64,000 nt of DNA from Mogibacterium diversum. Lineage in GTDB: Bacteria; Bacillota; Clostridia; Peptostreptococcales; Anaerovoracaceae. A program made the translations under genes and the position numbers. Below are positions 26,613-36,069 of the stretch, in pieces. Every line of letters starts with the position of its first letter. Positions within the stretch are counted from its first letter, which is position 1. The notes beneath the pieces were generated by a model. That model was not told the origin of the DNA. It was given only the letters and a program-made list of their open reading frames with translations, and did no database searches. The stretch is from contig NZ_CP027228.1 of the NCBI RefSeq assembly GCF_002998925.1, positions 496,001 through 560,000 on the forward strand, given 5' to 3'.

Positions 26613-26619
26613 TTACCCG

Positions 26620-27828
26620 ATGAAAGTTTTGGGAATTGTTGCTGAATACAATCCTCTTCATAATGGACATTTGTATCATATCAATAAGGCAAAGCAAGAA
26701 ACTGGTGCTGATGCAGTAATAGTCGCTTTAAGCGGAGATTATATGCAACGTGGTGAGCTTGCTGTGGCTAACAAGTGGGTTAGAGCAGAGTCCGCAATTA
26801 AGAATGGAATAGACGCAGTGTTTGAGATACCTGTTTATGCATGTCTCGGCAATGCGTCTGTTTATGCGTCTACGGCAATTAAACTTCTCTCTGCAACTGG
26901 TTTTATAGATGTTATATCATTTGGTAGTGAATCGGGTAATCTAGAAAAATTGACAGAGACTGCCTCTAATCTGAATGACATAAGGATAGGCGAGAGGATT
27001 AATGAACTGTCAAAAGAGGGACACAGTTATCCAAAGGCGCGTTTAATTGCGTACGAGGAGCTATTTGGTGATAGTTCTAATGAAATTTTAAGTAGACCAA
27101 ATGATACACTTGCACTTGAGTATATCAAAGCAAATGCAGTCCTTAAAAACTCAAATATTGATCTTCACACTGTAAAACGCGAGTCATCTGGGTATTCAGC
27201 AGTCTTTGATGCTCGTATGAAATTTCAAAGTGCATCTGGAATTAGAAAAGCCATTCGAAATAATATTGATGTATCTGATTTTATGCCTGAAGATTCAGTG
27301 AAGTACATGAAAAATAAATCTGCTGTCATTAGAGACAGAATAGATGATAATCTATTTAACCTAGTGAGATATGCCCTTTTAAATCTTTCGCCTGATGAAA
27401 TTGACGAGTTTCCACAGGGTGGAGAAGGTATAGGAGGAAAGCTTCTGGATGCAATTAACAAATGTAAGTCGGCAGATGAACTTATTATGGCGGCAAAGAG
27501 CAAGAGATATACATATACCCGCATTTCAAGGCTTTTGATGCAGATTGTACTAAGGATTAAACGCACCGAGTTTGATGGAATGGATCCAGGATACCTTAGG
27601 CTACTTGCTGCTAATGAGATGGGGAGAAAGCTTGTTAGAATGGCAAAGAACGAAGAGTTAAATATGCTGCCCATATTGACAAATATCAACAGGGAAGCTC
27701 AGAATCTACCAATATTTGCTAAGAATCAATTGCTTCTTGACATTAAGGCTGCGGATACTTACAATATTGTAGCAATGAATGATATGTACAAAGAATCGGA
27801 TCGCGTAAAAAGTCCGATAATGCTTTAA
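26620..27828 (+). CDS. tmcAL: tRNA(Met) cytidine acetate ligase
   Basis: Protein of 402 residues (YlbM family). It uses acetate and ATP to make N4-acetylcytidine at the wobble position of elongator tRNA-Met. The N-terminal nucleotidyltransferase motif VAEYNPLHNGHLYHI (7-21) and LSGDYMQRGE are diagnostic. The start lies seven bases after the upstream stop, with a weak site (GAGGAG inside the previous gene). The rpmF promoter begins seven bases after its stop. Confidence 0.93.
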   Translation: MKVLGIVAEYNPLHNGHLYHINKAKQETGADAVIVALSGDYMQRGELAVANKWVRAESAIKNGIDAVFEIPVYACLGNASVYASTAIKLLSATGFIDVISFGSESGNLEKLTETASNLNDIRIGERINELSKEGHSYPKARLIAYEELFGDSSNEILSRPNDTLALEYIKANAVLKNSNIDLHTVKRESSGYSAVFDARMKFQSASGIRKAIRNNIDVSDFMPEDSVKYMKNKSAVIRDRIDDNLFNLVRYALLNLSPDEIDEFPQGGEGIGGKLLDAINKCKSADELIMAAKSKRYTYTRISRLLMQIVLRIKRTEFDGMDPGYLRLLAANEMGRKLVRMAKNEELNMLPILTNINREAQNLPIFAKNQLLLDIKAADTYNIVAMNDMYKESDRVKSPIML

Positions 27829-27834
27829 ATTTCA

Positions 27835-27863
27835 TTGACATAGATAGATGTTACGTATATAAT
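27835..27863 (+). promoter_or_regulatory. perfect consensus promoter for rpmF
   Basis: TTGACA (27835-27840), 17-base spacer and TATAAT (27858-27863) match all twelve consensus positions. It lies right after the tmcAL stop. Confidence 0.92.
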
Positions 27864-27932
27864 ATTGACTTGTAATGCGTGAAACGTAATTTCAATATTT
27901 GAGATAATCACATTTGTAAGGAGGTGTCGACA

Positions 27933-28115
27933 ATGGCAGTACCAAAGAGGAAAACATCGAAAGCAAAGACTGCTAGCAGAAAGGCTGCTAACATGAAGAT
28001 GGGCGCTCCAGGACTTTCAACTTGTCCTCAGTGTCATGAGCCAAAGCTTCCACACAGAGTTTGCCCAACATGCGGATTTTATGATGGAAAAGACGTCGTA
28101 AATAACGCTGAATAG
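27933..28115 (+). CDS. rpmF: 50S ribosomal protein L32
   Basis: Protein of 60 residues. N-terminus MAVPKRKTSK is the L32 signature, and four cysteines (C31, C34, C44, C47) make a zinc ribbon. AAGGAGG lies before the ATG at 27933; an in-frame GTG at 27924 is inside the ribosome site and is rejected. In many bacteria a DUF177 (YceD) gene stands just before rpmF; here only the promoter does. Confidence 0.96.
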   Translation: MAVPKRKTSKAKTASRKAANMKMGAPGLSTCPQCHEPKLPHRVCPTCGFYDGKDVVNNAE

Positions 28116-28130
28116 TTAAGACAAGCCCAT

Positions 28131-28163
28131 GATCCGAGATATCTCGGGTCTTTTTCTTTTTTT
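28131..28163 (+). terminator. Rho-independent terminator of rpmF
   Basis: GATCCGAGAT/ATCTCGGGTC with one G-T pair is followed by TTTTTCTTTTTTT. Confidence 0.93.
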
Positions 28164-28190
28164 GCAAATATACTTTACAAATAGTATAAT
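28162..28190 (+). promoter_or_regulatory. promoter of the ftsK-rimO-pgsA operon
   Basis: TTGCAA (28162-28167), 17-base spacer and TATAAT (28185-28190). The -35 starts within the T-tract of the rpmF terminator. Confidence 0.75.
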
Positions 28191-28228
28191 TAAAGAATAT
28201 ATAATGTATAAACACGAATTGGGGAATT

Positions 28229-31200
28229 ATGGCAGAGGATAAGAAAAAACGTGGTCCAGGCAGACCGCCCGGAAGTAAGAATAAGTCAAAAAAATCTGCA
28301 TCTACTTCTAATAATAAGAGAAGCAGCAGTAATGCGGAGAATGCTGAACAGAAGCAGATTCGTGAGATGCAGGAAAAAAGGAATTCACATAGAAAGCTTA
28401 TTGATGAGATATGGGGAATTGCCATATTTGCAATAGGTGTTTTTTTGATATTTACGATGAAGAGTGATAGTACTGGAAGTTTCGGTCACGGAATACATAA
28501 CATTTTACGAGGTCTATTCGGCGGGATGTCTTATGTGCTTCCATATTTTTTGATATTGGTTGCAATTTGCTTATTCCTTCAGAAGTTACAGCATTTAAAT
28601 GCTAGGACAGCATCATTAACTACGCTCATATATTTTATGATGTGTGCACTTAATGGATACAGATTTGTAGACTCTAATAACATCAAATTCGGATTTGGTG
28701 ATATATTGATTTTTTATCGAGATGGCGTAAAAGGGTATAATGCCGGAGCTGTCGGGATGGAGTTAGCAAATGTTCTTGTTAAGCTTATCGGAAAACCAGG
28801 ATTGATCATTCTTGGCTTAGCTTTGATTTTTATATCTGTGCTCTTAGTTGCTAATACCCCTATTTCTAAGCAAATACACGCATTTAGAGAAGCTCGAGAA
28901 GAGAAACGTCTAATTAGAGAATTTGAACGTTCAGGAGGGAGCATTGGACCGTCATCAAGTTTTGGAGTGAATAAGGCTGATGATGTAGGGGTTACTTCGG
29001 ATAGAACTGATAACAATAAACAAATGAAGTTTGGAGAGGACGAGCAAGTAGGCGTGAGCGTTACTTCTGCAGCCTCTTCAGCCGTAACTGATTATAGCCT
29101 TTCTGGAAATACGAGTCATGTCTATACTGACGAATTGGAAGAAGAACCAACATCAGGTTTATTTGGTAGAATGCTTGCCAAACACCTTAATTCAAGGAAG
29201 GAAAGAGCTCAGGCGAATGATACCGGAGATTCTAGAATACAACCTACAAAAGAGAGCTCAAACATAGGTGTTTCGCAGAATAGCGAAGCCTGTGGAAAGA
29301 AAACTGCCGCAGGATTTCCAGATGAGGATACTAGGAGAGAACTAGCGGATATGCTCGATAATGGATCTGACTTTGGTGGAGATGAAAGTGTAGTCTATGA
29401 GGGGTATAGAGGGAAGGATGCAAGCGATATTGGTCGTGGCCTTGGTACTGGAGATGATTTATCATCACGAGGGCAAGCTGGCTATGGGCTCGATGGTGCT
29501 ATAGAATCATCATCTTCAGGATCGACAGGTCTTTGTGGATATGATGGAATAAGTGATGATAGAAGCATTTCTCCTAAGTCGGGATTAGGGCTTGATGATT
29601 CAAATGCAGGAAAAACTTCAAGGTCTAGAATTGCAACTTATCGCGGCCCAGGGACACCTGAATTTGATGGATTAAAGGCACAGGAATCCGCATTGAAATC
29701 AGGTCTTGGTACAAGTGCAGGAATAGGTGCGGCAACAGCTGCTGGAAATCTTGTACCTGGAAAATCTACAGAAGATGCCGTATATAATCAAAAAGAAGAT
29801 ACTAGACCGACTAAGGCTGACCATGACGAAATTGTAAAGCAGGTGGAAGAAGGTCAAGCAAAGAAGGAAAGCAAATATGTATTCCCTTCGGTAGATTTAC
29901 TAAATAGGCCTAAGCCTAATAACAATATGATGAGTGGCAATCAACTTGAAGAACGAGCTCGATTGTTAGAACAGACCTTGAATGATTTTAATGTAGAAGC
30001 GAAGGTCCTAAATGTTACACAAGGTGCGTCTGTTACGAGATATGAAGTTCAACCGGCTACAGGCGTTAAAGTTAGTAAGATTACAGGGCTTGCTGATGAT
30101 ATTGCTCTTAATATGAGGGCAAAGAGCATTAGAATAGAGGCTCCAATCCCGGGTAAGGCAGCTGTTGGAATAGAAGTCGAAAATGAAAAAGCAGCACCTG
30201 TACTTATTAGAGAGCTAATCGAATCTAATGAGTTTAAGCATGCAAAGTCTAAGATAAGCTTCGTCGTGGGAAAAGATGTTTCGGGAAGGAATGTCATTGC
30301 AGATCTTCACAGCATGCCTCACATGCTTATAGCAGGTGCAACTGGTTCTGGTAAGAGTGTGTGTATAAACACCATAATTACAAGTTTCCTTTACAAAGCT
30401 TCGCCAGATGAAGTTAAACTTGTACTTATCGACCCTAAGGTGGTTGAACTAGGGAGCTATAATGGAATACCACACATGTTAATACCTGTTGTTACAGATC
30501 CCAAGAAAGCAGCTGCTGCGCTTAACTGGGCAGTAAACGAGATGCAACAACGATATAACAAATTTGCTGAGATTGGAGCTAAGGATCTCACATCATATAA
30601 TCATTCTGTTTCTAACTCTGGAGATGCAGAAAAGGTTATGCCTCAGATTGTTATCGTCATAGATGAACTTGCAGACCTCATGATGGCGGCGTCATCTCAG
30701 GTTGAAGAAGCTATATGTAGACTAGCACAGAAGGCAAGAGCCGCTGGTATGCATCTAATAGTAGCTACTCAGAGACCATCTGTTGATGTTGTAACTGGTC
30801 TGATTAAGGCAAATATTCCTTCAAGAATTGCATTTAGTGTATCATCGCAGTTTGACTCACGTACAATTATCGATACTGCTGGAGCTGAAAAACTTCTCGG
30901 TAAGGGTGATATGCTCTTCTCACCGGTTGAGGCTAATAAGCCTATCAGAATTCAGGGTCCATACATATCAGAGACGGAGAGTGCTGCGGTAATTGACTTC
31001 GTAAAATCGCAAAGCGAAACGGAATACCGAGAAGATGTGATTCAGAGCATTGAAGTAACAGACAAGCCTGTTGCACAGGAGTCAGCAGAAGATGAACTAA
31101 CTGAAGATGCAATAGAATTTATTTTAAAGCAAAAGCAAGCATCGGTTTCTATGTTACAGCGTAGATTTAGAATTGGATATAATCGTGCAGCTCGCATCAT

Positions 31201-31381
31201 TGATGAGATAGAAGATATGGGCATAATTGGTCCGTCTGATGGTTCAAGACCTAGACAAGTGTTAATGACCGAGGAGGAGTATTATGGACCAGCTGATCAG
31301 ACGACCTTTGATAGCGGAGCACAAAATGACGATTTGGATCCTAAAGACGATGAAGTGGTAAATAGTAACGGAGATTTTTAA
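28229..31381 (+). CDS. ftsK: DNA translocase FtsK/SpoIIIE
   Basis: Protein of 1050 residues that pumps chromosomal DNA through the closing division septum. A basic N-terminus (about 1-50) leads to four or five membrane segments (about 65-215). A long acidic, Ser/Gly-rich linker (about 225-560) follows. The motor contains GATGSGKSVC (Walker A) and VIVIDELADLMM (Walker B), and the C-terminal winged-helix gamma domain (SVSMLQRRFRIGYNRAARI) reads DNA orientation. The linker is long for a Firmicute. SD GGGGAA. Its stop overlaps the rimO start (TAATG). Confidence 0.95.
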   Translation: MAEDKKKRGPGRPPGSKNKSKKSASTSNNKRSSSNAENAEQKQIREMQEKRNSHRKLIDEIWGIAIFAIGVFLIFTMKSDSTGSFGHGIHNILRGLFGGMSYVLPYFLILVAICLFLQKLQHLNARTASLTTLIYFMMCALNGYRFVDSNNIKFGFGDILIFYRDGVKGYNAGAVGMELANVLVKLIGKPGLIILGLALIFISVLLVANTPISKQIHAFREAREEKRLIREFERSGGSIGPSSSFGVNKADDVGVTSDRTDNNKQMKFGEDEQVGVSVTSAASSAVTDYSLSGNTSHVYTDELEEEPTSGLFGRMLAKHLNSRKERAQANDTGDSRIQPTKESSNIGVSQNSEACGKKTAAGFPDEDTRRELADMLDNGSDFGGDESVVYEGYRGKDASDIGRGLGTGDDLSSRGQAGYGLDGAIESSSSGSTGLCGYDGISDDRSISPKSGLGLDDSNAGKTSRSRIATYRGPGTPEFDGLKAQESALKSGLGTSAGIGAATAAGNLVPGKSTEDAVYNQKEDTRPTKADHDEIVKQVEEGQAKKESKYVFPSVDLLNRPKPNNNMMSGNQLEERARLLEQTLNDFNVEAKVLNVTQGASVTRYEVQPATGVKVSKITGLADDIALNMRAKSIRIEAPIPGKAAVGIEVENEKAAPVLIRELIESNEFKHAKSKISFVVGKDVSGRNVIADLHSMPHMLIAGATGSGKSVCINTIITSFLYKASPDEVKLVLIDPKVVELGSYNGIPHMLIPVVTDPKKAAAALNWAVNEMQQRYNKFAEIGAKDLTSYNHSVSNSGDAEKVMPQIVIVIDELADLMMAASSQVEEAICRLAQKARAAGMHLIVATQRPSVDVVTGLIKANIPSRIAFSVSSQFDSRTIIDTAGAEKLLGKGDMLFSPVEANKPIRIQGPYISETESAAVIDFVKSQSETEYREDVIQSIEVTDKPVAQESAEDELTEDAIEFILKQKQASVSMLQRRFRIGYNRAARIIDEIEDMGIIGPSDGSRPRQVLMTEEEYYGPADQTTFDSGAQNDDLDPKDDEVVNSNGDF

Positions 31382-32706
31382 TGACAAATACGAACAAGAC
31401 GTTCTATATTGATACCTTAGGGTGTGCGAAGAACGACTATGATTCGCAGGTTTTGGCAGCTGAACTCATGAGTAGAGGGTGTACGCTTTCAGATTCTCCA
31501 GAATCGGCGGATATTCTGATTGTAAATACTTGTGGTTTTATTGAATCGGCGAAGATTGAATCAATTGAACATATATTCAGTATGGCAGCTATTAAAGGAG
31601 AGACTAAGAAGCTTGTAGTAACAGGCTGTCTCTCAGAACGTTATCATGAAGATTTGGTAAAAGAGATTCCTGAGGTTGACATTTTTACAGGTGTTAATGA
31701 CTACGACGAACTTCCTGAACTATTGCTATCAGCTGAAGAAGTGATGGCAGATAGTGTTAAGGGGAAGGTTGGTAGAGTTCTGCCATATAAAGAAAGGGTT
31801 CTTCCGAAGAATTCGTATTCTGGCGTTCTAAAAATTGCTGAAGGCTGTAATAATACATGTGCATTTTGCGCCATTCCAAAAATTCGCGGACCATATCGAA
31901 GTAAAAAAATTGAGGATGTAGTTCGAGAAGCGGAAGTTATGGCTGAGCAAGGCATTAAAGAACTGACAATCATAGCACAGGATACATCTTATTACGGCAA
32001 AGACCTTTATGGCAAAGCTATGTTGCCAAAACTCCTAGAAGAGCTATGTAATATAGATGGTATCAATTGGATTAGAATCATGTACGTTTACGATGATGGG
32101 ATTACTGATGAGCTCATCGATACCATTGCTGCAAATGAAAAAATATGTAATTACTTAGATATACCAATCCAACATATTTCAGATAACGTGCTTAGCCGGA
32201 TGAGGAGAAATTCAACAGGAGATTCCATCAGGGATACATTCAAAAAATTGCGCGATAATATCCCAGGGGTACATATTAGAACCACTTTGCTTGTAGGATT
32301 TCCGGGAGAGAGCGAAGAAGATTTTGATGAACTTGTAGAATTTGTAAAAGAGGCTAAGATCGATAGATTAGGTGTATTTGCATTTTCTGATGAAGAGGGC
32401 ACTCTATCTCATAGACTCGATGGAAAGCTACAAGAAGAAGTAAAAGAAAATCGCAGAAATACTATAATGGAACTACAGGTTGGTATAAGTGAGGAACTCA
32501 ATCGAAATAAAATTGGAAAGATTTTCGAGGTTATGGTCGATGAGGTTCAATCTGATGGTGAATACATAGGTAGAACAAGGTATGATGCACAAGAGATTGA
32601 TAATGAGGTTACTTTCACTAGTAAGCTTGCTCATATGTCAGGGGATATTGTAAAGGTTAAGATTACAGAGGCTTATGAATATGATCTCATAGGTGAGGAG
32701 GTTTAG
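31381..32706 (+). CDS. rimO: ribosomal protein S12 methylthiotransferase RimO
   Basis: Radical-SAM enzyme of 441 residues that adds methylthio to an aspartate of ribosomal protein S12. It has the three domains of the family: an N-terminal cluster domain with C15, C51 and C83, the radical-SAM CxxxCxxC at C156, C160, C163, and a C-terminal TRAM domain. The sequence begins YIDTLGCAKN, typical for RimO rather than MiaB. Its ATG overlaps the ftsK stop by one base, so translation is coupled. Confidence 0.95.
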   Translation: MTNTNKTFYIDTLGCAKNDYDSQVLAAELMSRGCTLSDSPESADILIVNTCGFIESAKIESIEHIFSMAAIKGETKKLVVTGCLSERYHEDLVKEIPEVDIFTGVNDYDELPELLLSAEEVMADSVKGKVGRVLPYKERVLPKNSYSGVLKIAEGCNNTCAFCAIPKIRGPYRSKKIEDVVREAEVMAEQGIKELTIIAQDTSYYGKDLYGKAMLPKLLEELCNIDGINWIRIMYVYDDGITDELIDTIAANEKICNYLDIPIQHISDNVLSRMRRNSTGDSIRDTFKKLRDNIPGVHIRTTLLVGFPGESEEDFDELVEFVKEAKIDRLGVFAFSDEEGTLSHRLDGKLQEEVKENRRNTIMELQVGISEELNRNKIGKIFEVMVDEVQSDGEYIGRTRYDAQEIDNEVTFTSKLAHMSGDIVKVKITEAYEYDLIGEEV

Positions 32707-33237
32707 ATGAATTTACCTAACAAACTTACAGTTGGCAGAATGATTGCTGTTCCATTTTTTGTCGCTGCATTTATGTTGCAGTATTACATGATAGCATTCA
32801 TTATATTTATTGCTGCTTCGTTTACTGATTTATTGGACGGGAAGATTGCTCGAGCAAGAGGCCTTGTTACTAACTTCGGGAAGATAATGGATCCGCTAGC
32901 GGATAAAATACTGGTATACTCAGCGCTTTGTCTTTTAATAGGTGAAGGAACGATTCCGGCATGGTCGCTTATTGTTATTTTGGCTAGAGAGTTTGCGGTA
33001 AGTGGAATGAGAACAGTTGCAGCCTCAGAAGGTCGAGTAGTTGCCGCTGGAATGAGCGGTAAGATTAAGACAGTCCTTCAGATGCTTGCAGTCCCTACAC
33101 TGATTCTTGCGCTCACGTTTGATTCAGTATATGTGCTGATGACAATAGGTATGGCGCTTTTCTGGGCCTCTTTGGCAGCAACAATTTATTCGGGATGCGA
33201 GTATATAATCAAAAATAAAGATGTATTCTCAATGTAA
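32707..33237 (+). CDS. pgsA: CDP-diacylglycerol-glycerol-3-phosphate 3-phosphatidyltransferase
   Basis: Membrane enzyme of 176 residues for phosphatidylglycerol synthesis. It carries the CDP-alcohol phosphatidyltransferase motif DLLDGKIARARGLVTNFGKIMDPLADK, split here as D-G-x2-A-R-x8-G-x3-D-x3-D. Four or more membrane segments are seen. GAGGAGG overlaps the end of rimO and the ATG starts right after the rimO stop, so it belongs to the ftsK operon. Confidence 0.95.
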   Translation: MNLPNKLTVGRMIAVPFFVAAFMLQYYMIAFIIFIAASFTDLLDGKIARARGLVTNFGKIMDPLADKILVYSALCLLIGEGTIPAWSLIVILAREFAVSGMRTVAASEGRVVAAGMSGKIKTVLQMLAVPTLILALTFDSVYVLMTIGMALFWASLAATIYSGCEYIIKNKDVFSM

Positions 33238-33308
33238 ATTTTGCATTTCAAATATAATGCAAAATGTCATTAGTATTAGTATCAAAACATATATTTAATA
33301 TATTAAAC

Positions 33309-33338
33309 TTACTCGGGGTGCTCAGGTACGCCGAGTAA
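33309..33338 (+). promoter_or_regulatory. inverted repeat in the cinA leader
   Basis: TTACTCGG (33309-33316) and CCGAGTAA (33331-33338) are perfect complements around a 14-base loop. No T-tract follows, so it is not a standard terminator; it could be an attenuator, an RNA-stabilising element or an operator. Confidence 0.4.
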
Positions 33339-33369
33339 TTGCTTAGAGGGGTAATAAGGGGTAATCAAG

Positions 33370-34620
33370 ATGAACGTCTCGATAATAGCGGTTGGAACTG
33401 AATTACTTTTTGGTCAGACTGTAAATACAAATGCGACATATATTTCAAATCAATTGAACTTGATGGGGTTTAATGTCATGTATCACCATGTAGTTGGCGA
33501 TAACTCTGGAAGGTTAAAAGCGTTAATTATTTCTACCTTTGTTGAAAGTGATATGATTATACTGACAGGTGGACTAGGACCAACTCAGGATGATCTTACC
33601 AAGGAAATAGTTGCAGAGGCTATGGGTGTAGATCTGTATTTTGATGAAAGATGCTATAGGGAAGTAAAGTCTTATTTTGATGATAGAAATCGAATTATGG
33701 CTGAAAATAATCGCAAGCAAGCATATATCCCTGTAGGCGCGGAAGTATTTCATAATGAAGCTGGAACAGCACCGGCTTTTGGCATTGAGAAGGATGGGAA
33801 ATGTGCAATTTGTCTACCCGGTCCACCACGTGAGATGAAATGGTTATTTGAAAACTGCGTAGTAGATTATTTAAAAAGATTTTCAAGTAAGCAAATGTAT
33901 TATAGGGTTATTAGGACTATCGGAATAGGTGAATCTGACCTAGAGACGAAGCTTCTTCCAATCATCGATAATCAGAAGGATCCTACGATAGCAACGTATG
34001 CAAAAGAAGGTGAGTGTACACTTCGTGTAGCTTCACAGCGAGAAACGATGACAGAAGCTCAACTAGCTGTGGAGAACATGATTCGTGAGATCGACAAGTT
34101 AATTGGGAAGTATATATACAGTTATAATGACGAAGAACTGGCTGAGGTTGTTGTTAGGAAGCTAAGAGAAAACAAATTATCTTTATCATCTGCAGAATCA
34201 TGTACGGGAGGCATGTTCGCATCTTGTATAACTGATGTACCAGGTGCATCTAATGTTTTTTCGCATGGGTTTGTCACGTATAGCGAGACTGCGAAAGCTG
34301 GAGTTTTAGGCGTTGATAGTAAAATTATAGAAGAATGCTCTGTCGTTAGTTCAGAAGTTGCGGTTTTAATGGCAAAAGGAGCACAAAAGTCTTCGAATAG
34401 CGATATTGCAATCTCCATAACAGGATACGCTGGACCAGAAGCTGATGAAGGACGTGAAAATGGAAATGCTTTCATTGGGTATGCCTGTGGCAATAAACTA
34501 GGTAACAAGAGCGGTTTTATTGAGATTAACACCAAGAGAAACGATAGAAAATGGAATCGTAACTTCTTCAAACTTAGGATGCTTTTAGTTGTTTATAATA
34601 TCATCAATGACGCAATTTAA
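33370..34620 (+). CDS. cinA: CinA family competence/damage protein
   Basis: Protein of 416 residues combining a MoaB/MogA-like domain (N-terminal, with LTGGLGPTQDDLTKE) and a CinA C-terminal domain (about 258-416, with SAESCTGG and ISITGYAGP), which in the family hydrolyses pyridine-nucleotide derivatives such as NMN. In B. subtilis and streptococci cinA stands before recA and is linked to competence; the same order holds here. The ATG follows GTAATCAAG with only a weak ribosome site (AAGGGG farther upstream). Confidence 0.93.
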   Translation: MNVSIIAVGTELLFGQTVNTNATYISNQLNLMGFNVMYHHVVGDNSGRLKALIISTFVESDMIILTGGLGPTQDDLTKEIVAEAMGVDLYFDERCYREVKSYFDDRNRIMAENNRKQAYIPVGAEVFHNEAGTAPAFGIEKDGKCAICLPGPPREMKWLFENCVVDYLKRFSSKQMYYRVIRTIGIGESDLETKLLPIIDNQKDPTIATYAKEGECTLRVASQRETMTEAQLAVENMIREIDKLIGKYIYSYNDEELAEVVVRKLRENKLSLSSAESCTGGMFASCITDVPGASNVFSHGFVTYSETAKAGVLGVDSKIIEECSVVSSEVAVLMAKGAQKSSNSDIAISITGYAGPEADEGRENGNAFIGYACGNKLGNKSGFIEINTKRNDRKWNRNFFKLRMLLVVYNIINDAI

Positions 34621-34798
34621 GTAATTAATAAAAAATGATCTAAATATTAAATCGATAATAGATAATGCTAGATTTTTATGTAATCTCATGAATATTGGTA
34701 AAATGTATTATAGTGTGAAAATTTACTGAAATAGTGGTTCTAATATTGATTTATATCGATATTTAATTTGACCGTTATCATGCAAAGAATATATAATC

Positions 34799-34827
34799 TT
34801 GACAAACAAAAGAAGATTATATACAAT
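34799..34827 (+). promoter_or_regulatory. promoter of recA
   Basis: TTGACA (34799-34804), 17-base spacer and TACAAT (34822-34827). A LexA box lies immediately downstream over the expected start point. Confidence 0.88.
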
Positions 34828-34828
34828 A

Positions 34829-34842
34829 CGAACAGATGTTCG
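34829..34842. promoter_or_regulatory. LexA (DinR-type) SOS box at recA
   Basis: CGAACAGATGTTCG has both half-sites GAAC and GTTC with the four-base spacer of the Firmicutes SOS box. Placed two bases after the -10, it overlaps the transcription start, as expected for repression of recA by LexA. Confidence 0.9.
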
Positions 34843-34860
34843 AAATATACAGGAGGGACT

Positions 34861-35937
34861 ATGGCAGTTAAGTCAAGTAAAGACAAGAGTTTAATCGGTA
34901 ATGTTAGTGATAAAGAAAAGGCTCTTGAACATGCTCTAGATGAGATTCAGAAAGCGTTTGGCAAAGGTGCAGTTATGAAGCTTGGAGATGAAGGTCTTCA
35001 TAACAACATTGAAGGGATTTCCACGGGCTCTATATCACTAGATGTTGCGACCGGTATCGGTGGTGTTCCCCGTGGCCGTATTGTTGAGATTTATGGACCT
35101 GAATCATCAGGAAAGACAACTCTTACATTGCACTGCATCGCAGAGGCTCAGAAGGCTGGCGGTAAGGCAGCGTTTATCGACGCTGAACATGCGCTAGATC
35201 CTGTTTATGCTAAGAATCTAGGTGTAGATGTAGATGATTTATTAGTGTCGCAGCCTGATACTGGAGAACAAGCGCTAGAGATTTGCGATATGCTAGCACG
35301 AAGTGGAGCTATTGATCTTATTGTTATAGACTCTGTGGCTGCACTAGTTCCAAAGGCTGAAATTCAGGGTGATATGGGAGACTCTCACGTTGGACTCCAG
35401 GCCAGACTTATGTCACAAGCCCTCAGAAAGATTGCAGGAACCGTTAACAAAACTAATACTTGTGTTATTTTTATCAACCAGCTTCGTGAAAAAATCGGAA
35501 TCATGTTTGGTAATCCAGAGACGACAACTGGTGGCAGAGCACTCAAATTCTATGCTAGCATGCGACTTGACGTAAGACGTGCTGATTCTATCAAGCGTGG
35601 TGATGAGACCATTGGTAATAGAACCAAGGTTAAAATTGTAAAAAATAAAGTAGCACCTCCATTTAAAATTGCTGAGTTCGATATAATGTATGGAGAAGGT
35701 ATTTCTATTGCAGGTGATGTGCTAGATACTGCTACAGATATGAAATTCATTGATAAAGCGGGTTCGTGGTATAGCTATGAGGGTGAAAGAATAGGGCAAG
35801 GTCGTGAGAATGTAAAAGAATTTCTCGTTTCTCATCCTGAGATTCTTGAGACTCTTAAGACTAAAATCATGGATGCCATTCACGGTAATGATGAAGAAGA
35901 GCTTAAAGTTGACGAAGATGGAGTAGTAATCGAATAA
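34861..35937 (+). CDS. recA: recombinase RecA
   Basis: Protein of 358 residues that forms filaments on single-stranded DNA, drives homologous recombination and triggers LexA self-cleavage. Walker A is GPESSGKTT. The frame is open upstream to 34768, but AGGAGG directly before the ATG at 34861, inside the stretch after the promoter and SOS box, fixes the start. The acidic tail EELKVDEDGVVIE is typical. It is monocistronic; recX and rny are not adjacent. Confidence 0.98.
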   Translation: MAVKSSKDKSLIGNVSDKEKALEHALDEIQKAFGKGAVMKLGDEGLHNNIEGISTGSISLDVATGIGGVPRGRIVEIYGPESSGKTTLTLHCIAEAQKAGGKAAFIDAEHALDPVYAKNLGVDVDDLLVSQPDTGEQALEICDMLARSGAIDLIVIDSVAALVPKAEIQGDMGDSHVGLQARLMSQALRKIAGTVNKTNTCVIFINQLREKIGIMFGNPETTTGGRALKFYASMRLDVRRADSIKRGDETIGNRTKVKIVKNKVAPPFKIAEFDIMYGEGISIAGDVLDTATDMKFIDKAGSWYSYEGERIGQGRENVKEFLVSHPEILETLKTKIMDAIHGNDEEELKVDEDGVVIE

Positions 35938-35961
35938 TAATGATTTATAATGTTCTGGGAT

Positions 35962-35990
35962 TTGACATAAGTCCTGGAACATGTTATATT
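35962..35990 (+). promoter_or_regulatory. promoter of rplU-rpmA
   Basis: TTGACA (35962-35967), 17-base spacer and TATATT (35985-35990), shortly after the recA stop. Confidence 0.82.
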
Positions 35991-35996
35991 TAGACG

Positions 35997-36069
35997 GTTA
36001 GCCGCACAGAATGGGTTTTTAAGCGTAGCACCCGTAATTCTGGCGAGTCTGGTTTGAGGAGGAATTAAT
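35997..36069 (+). ncRNA. L21 ribosomal-protein leader
   Basis: The leader before rplU folds into a stem CAGAAT-GGGT (36007-36016) with ACCC...ATTCTG (36030-36042), in the place and general form of the L21 leader known from Firmicutes. It probably mediates feedback on rplU-rpmA. A covariance-model search with the L21 leader would settle it. Confidence 0.55.
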
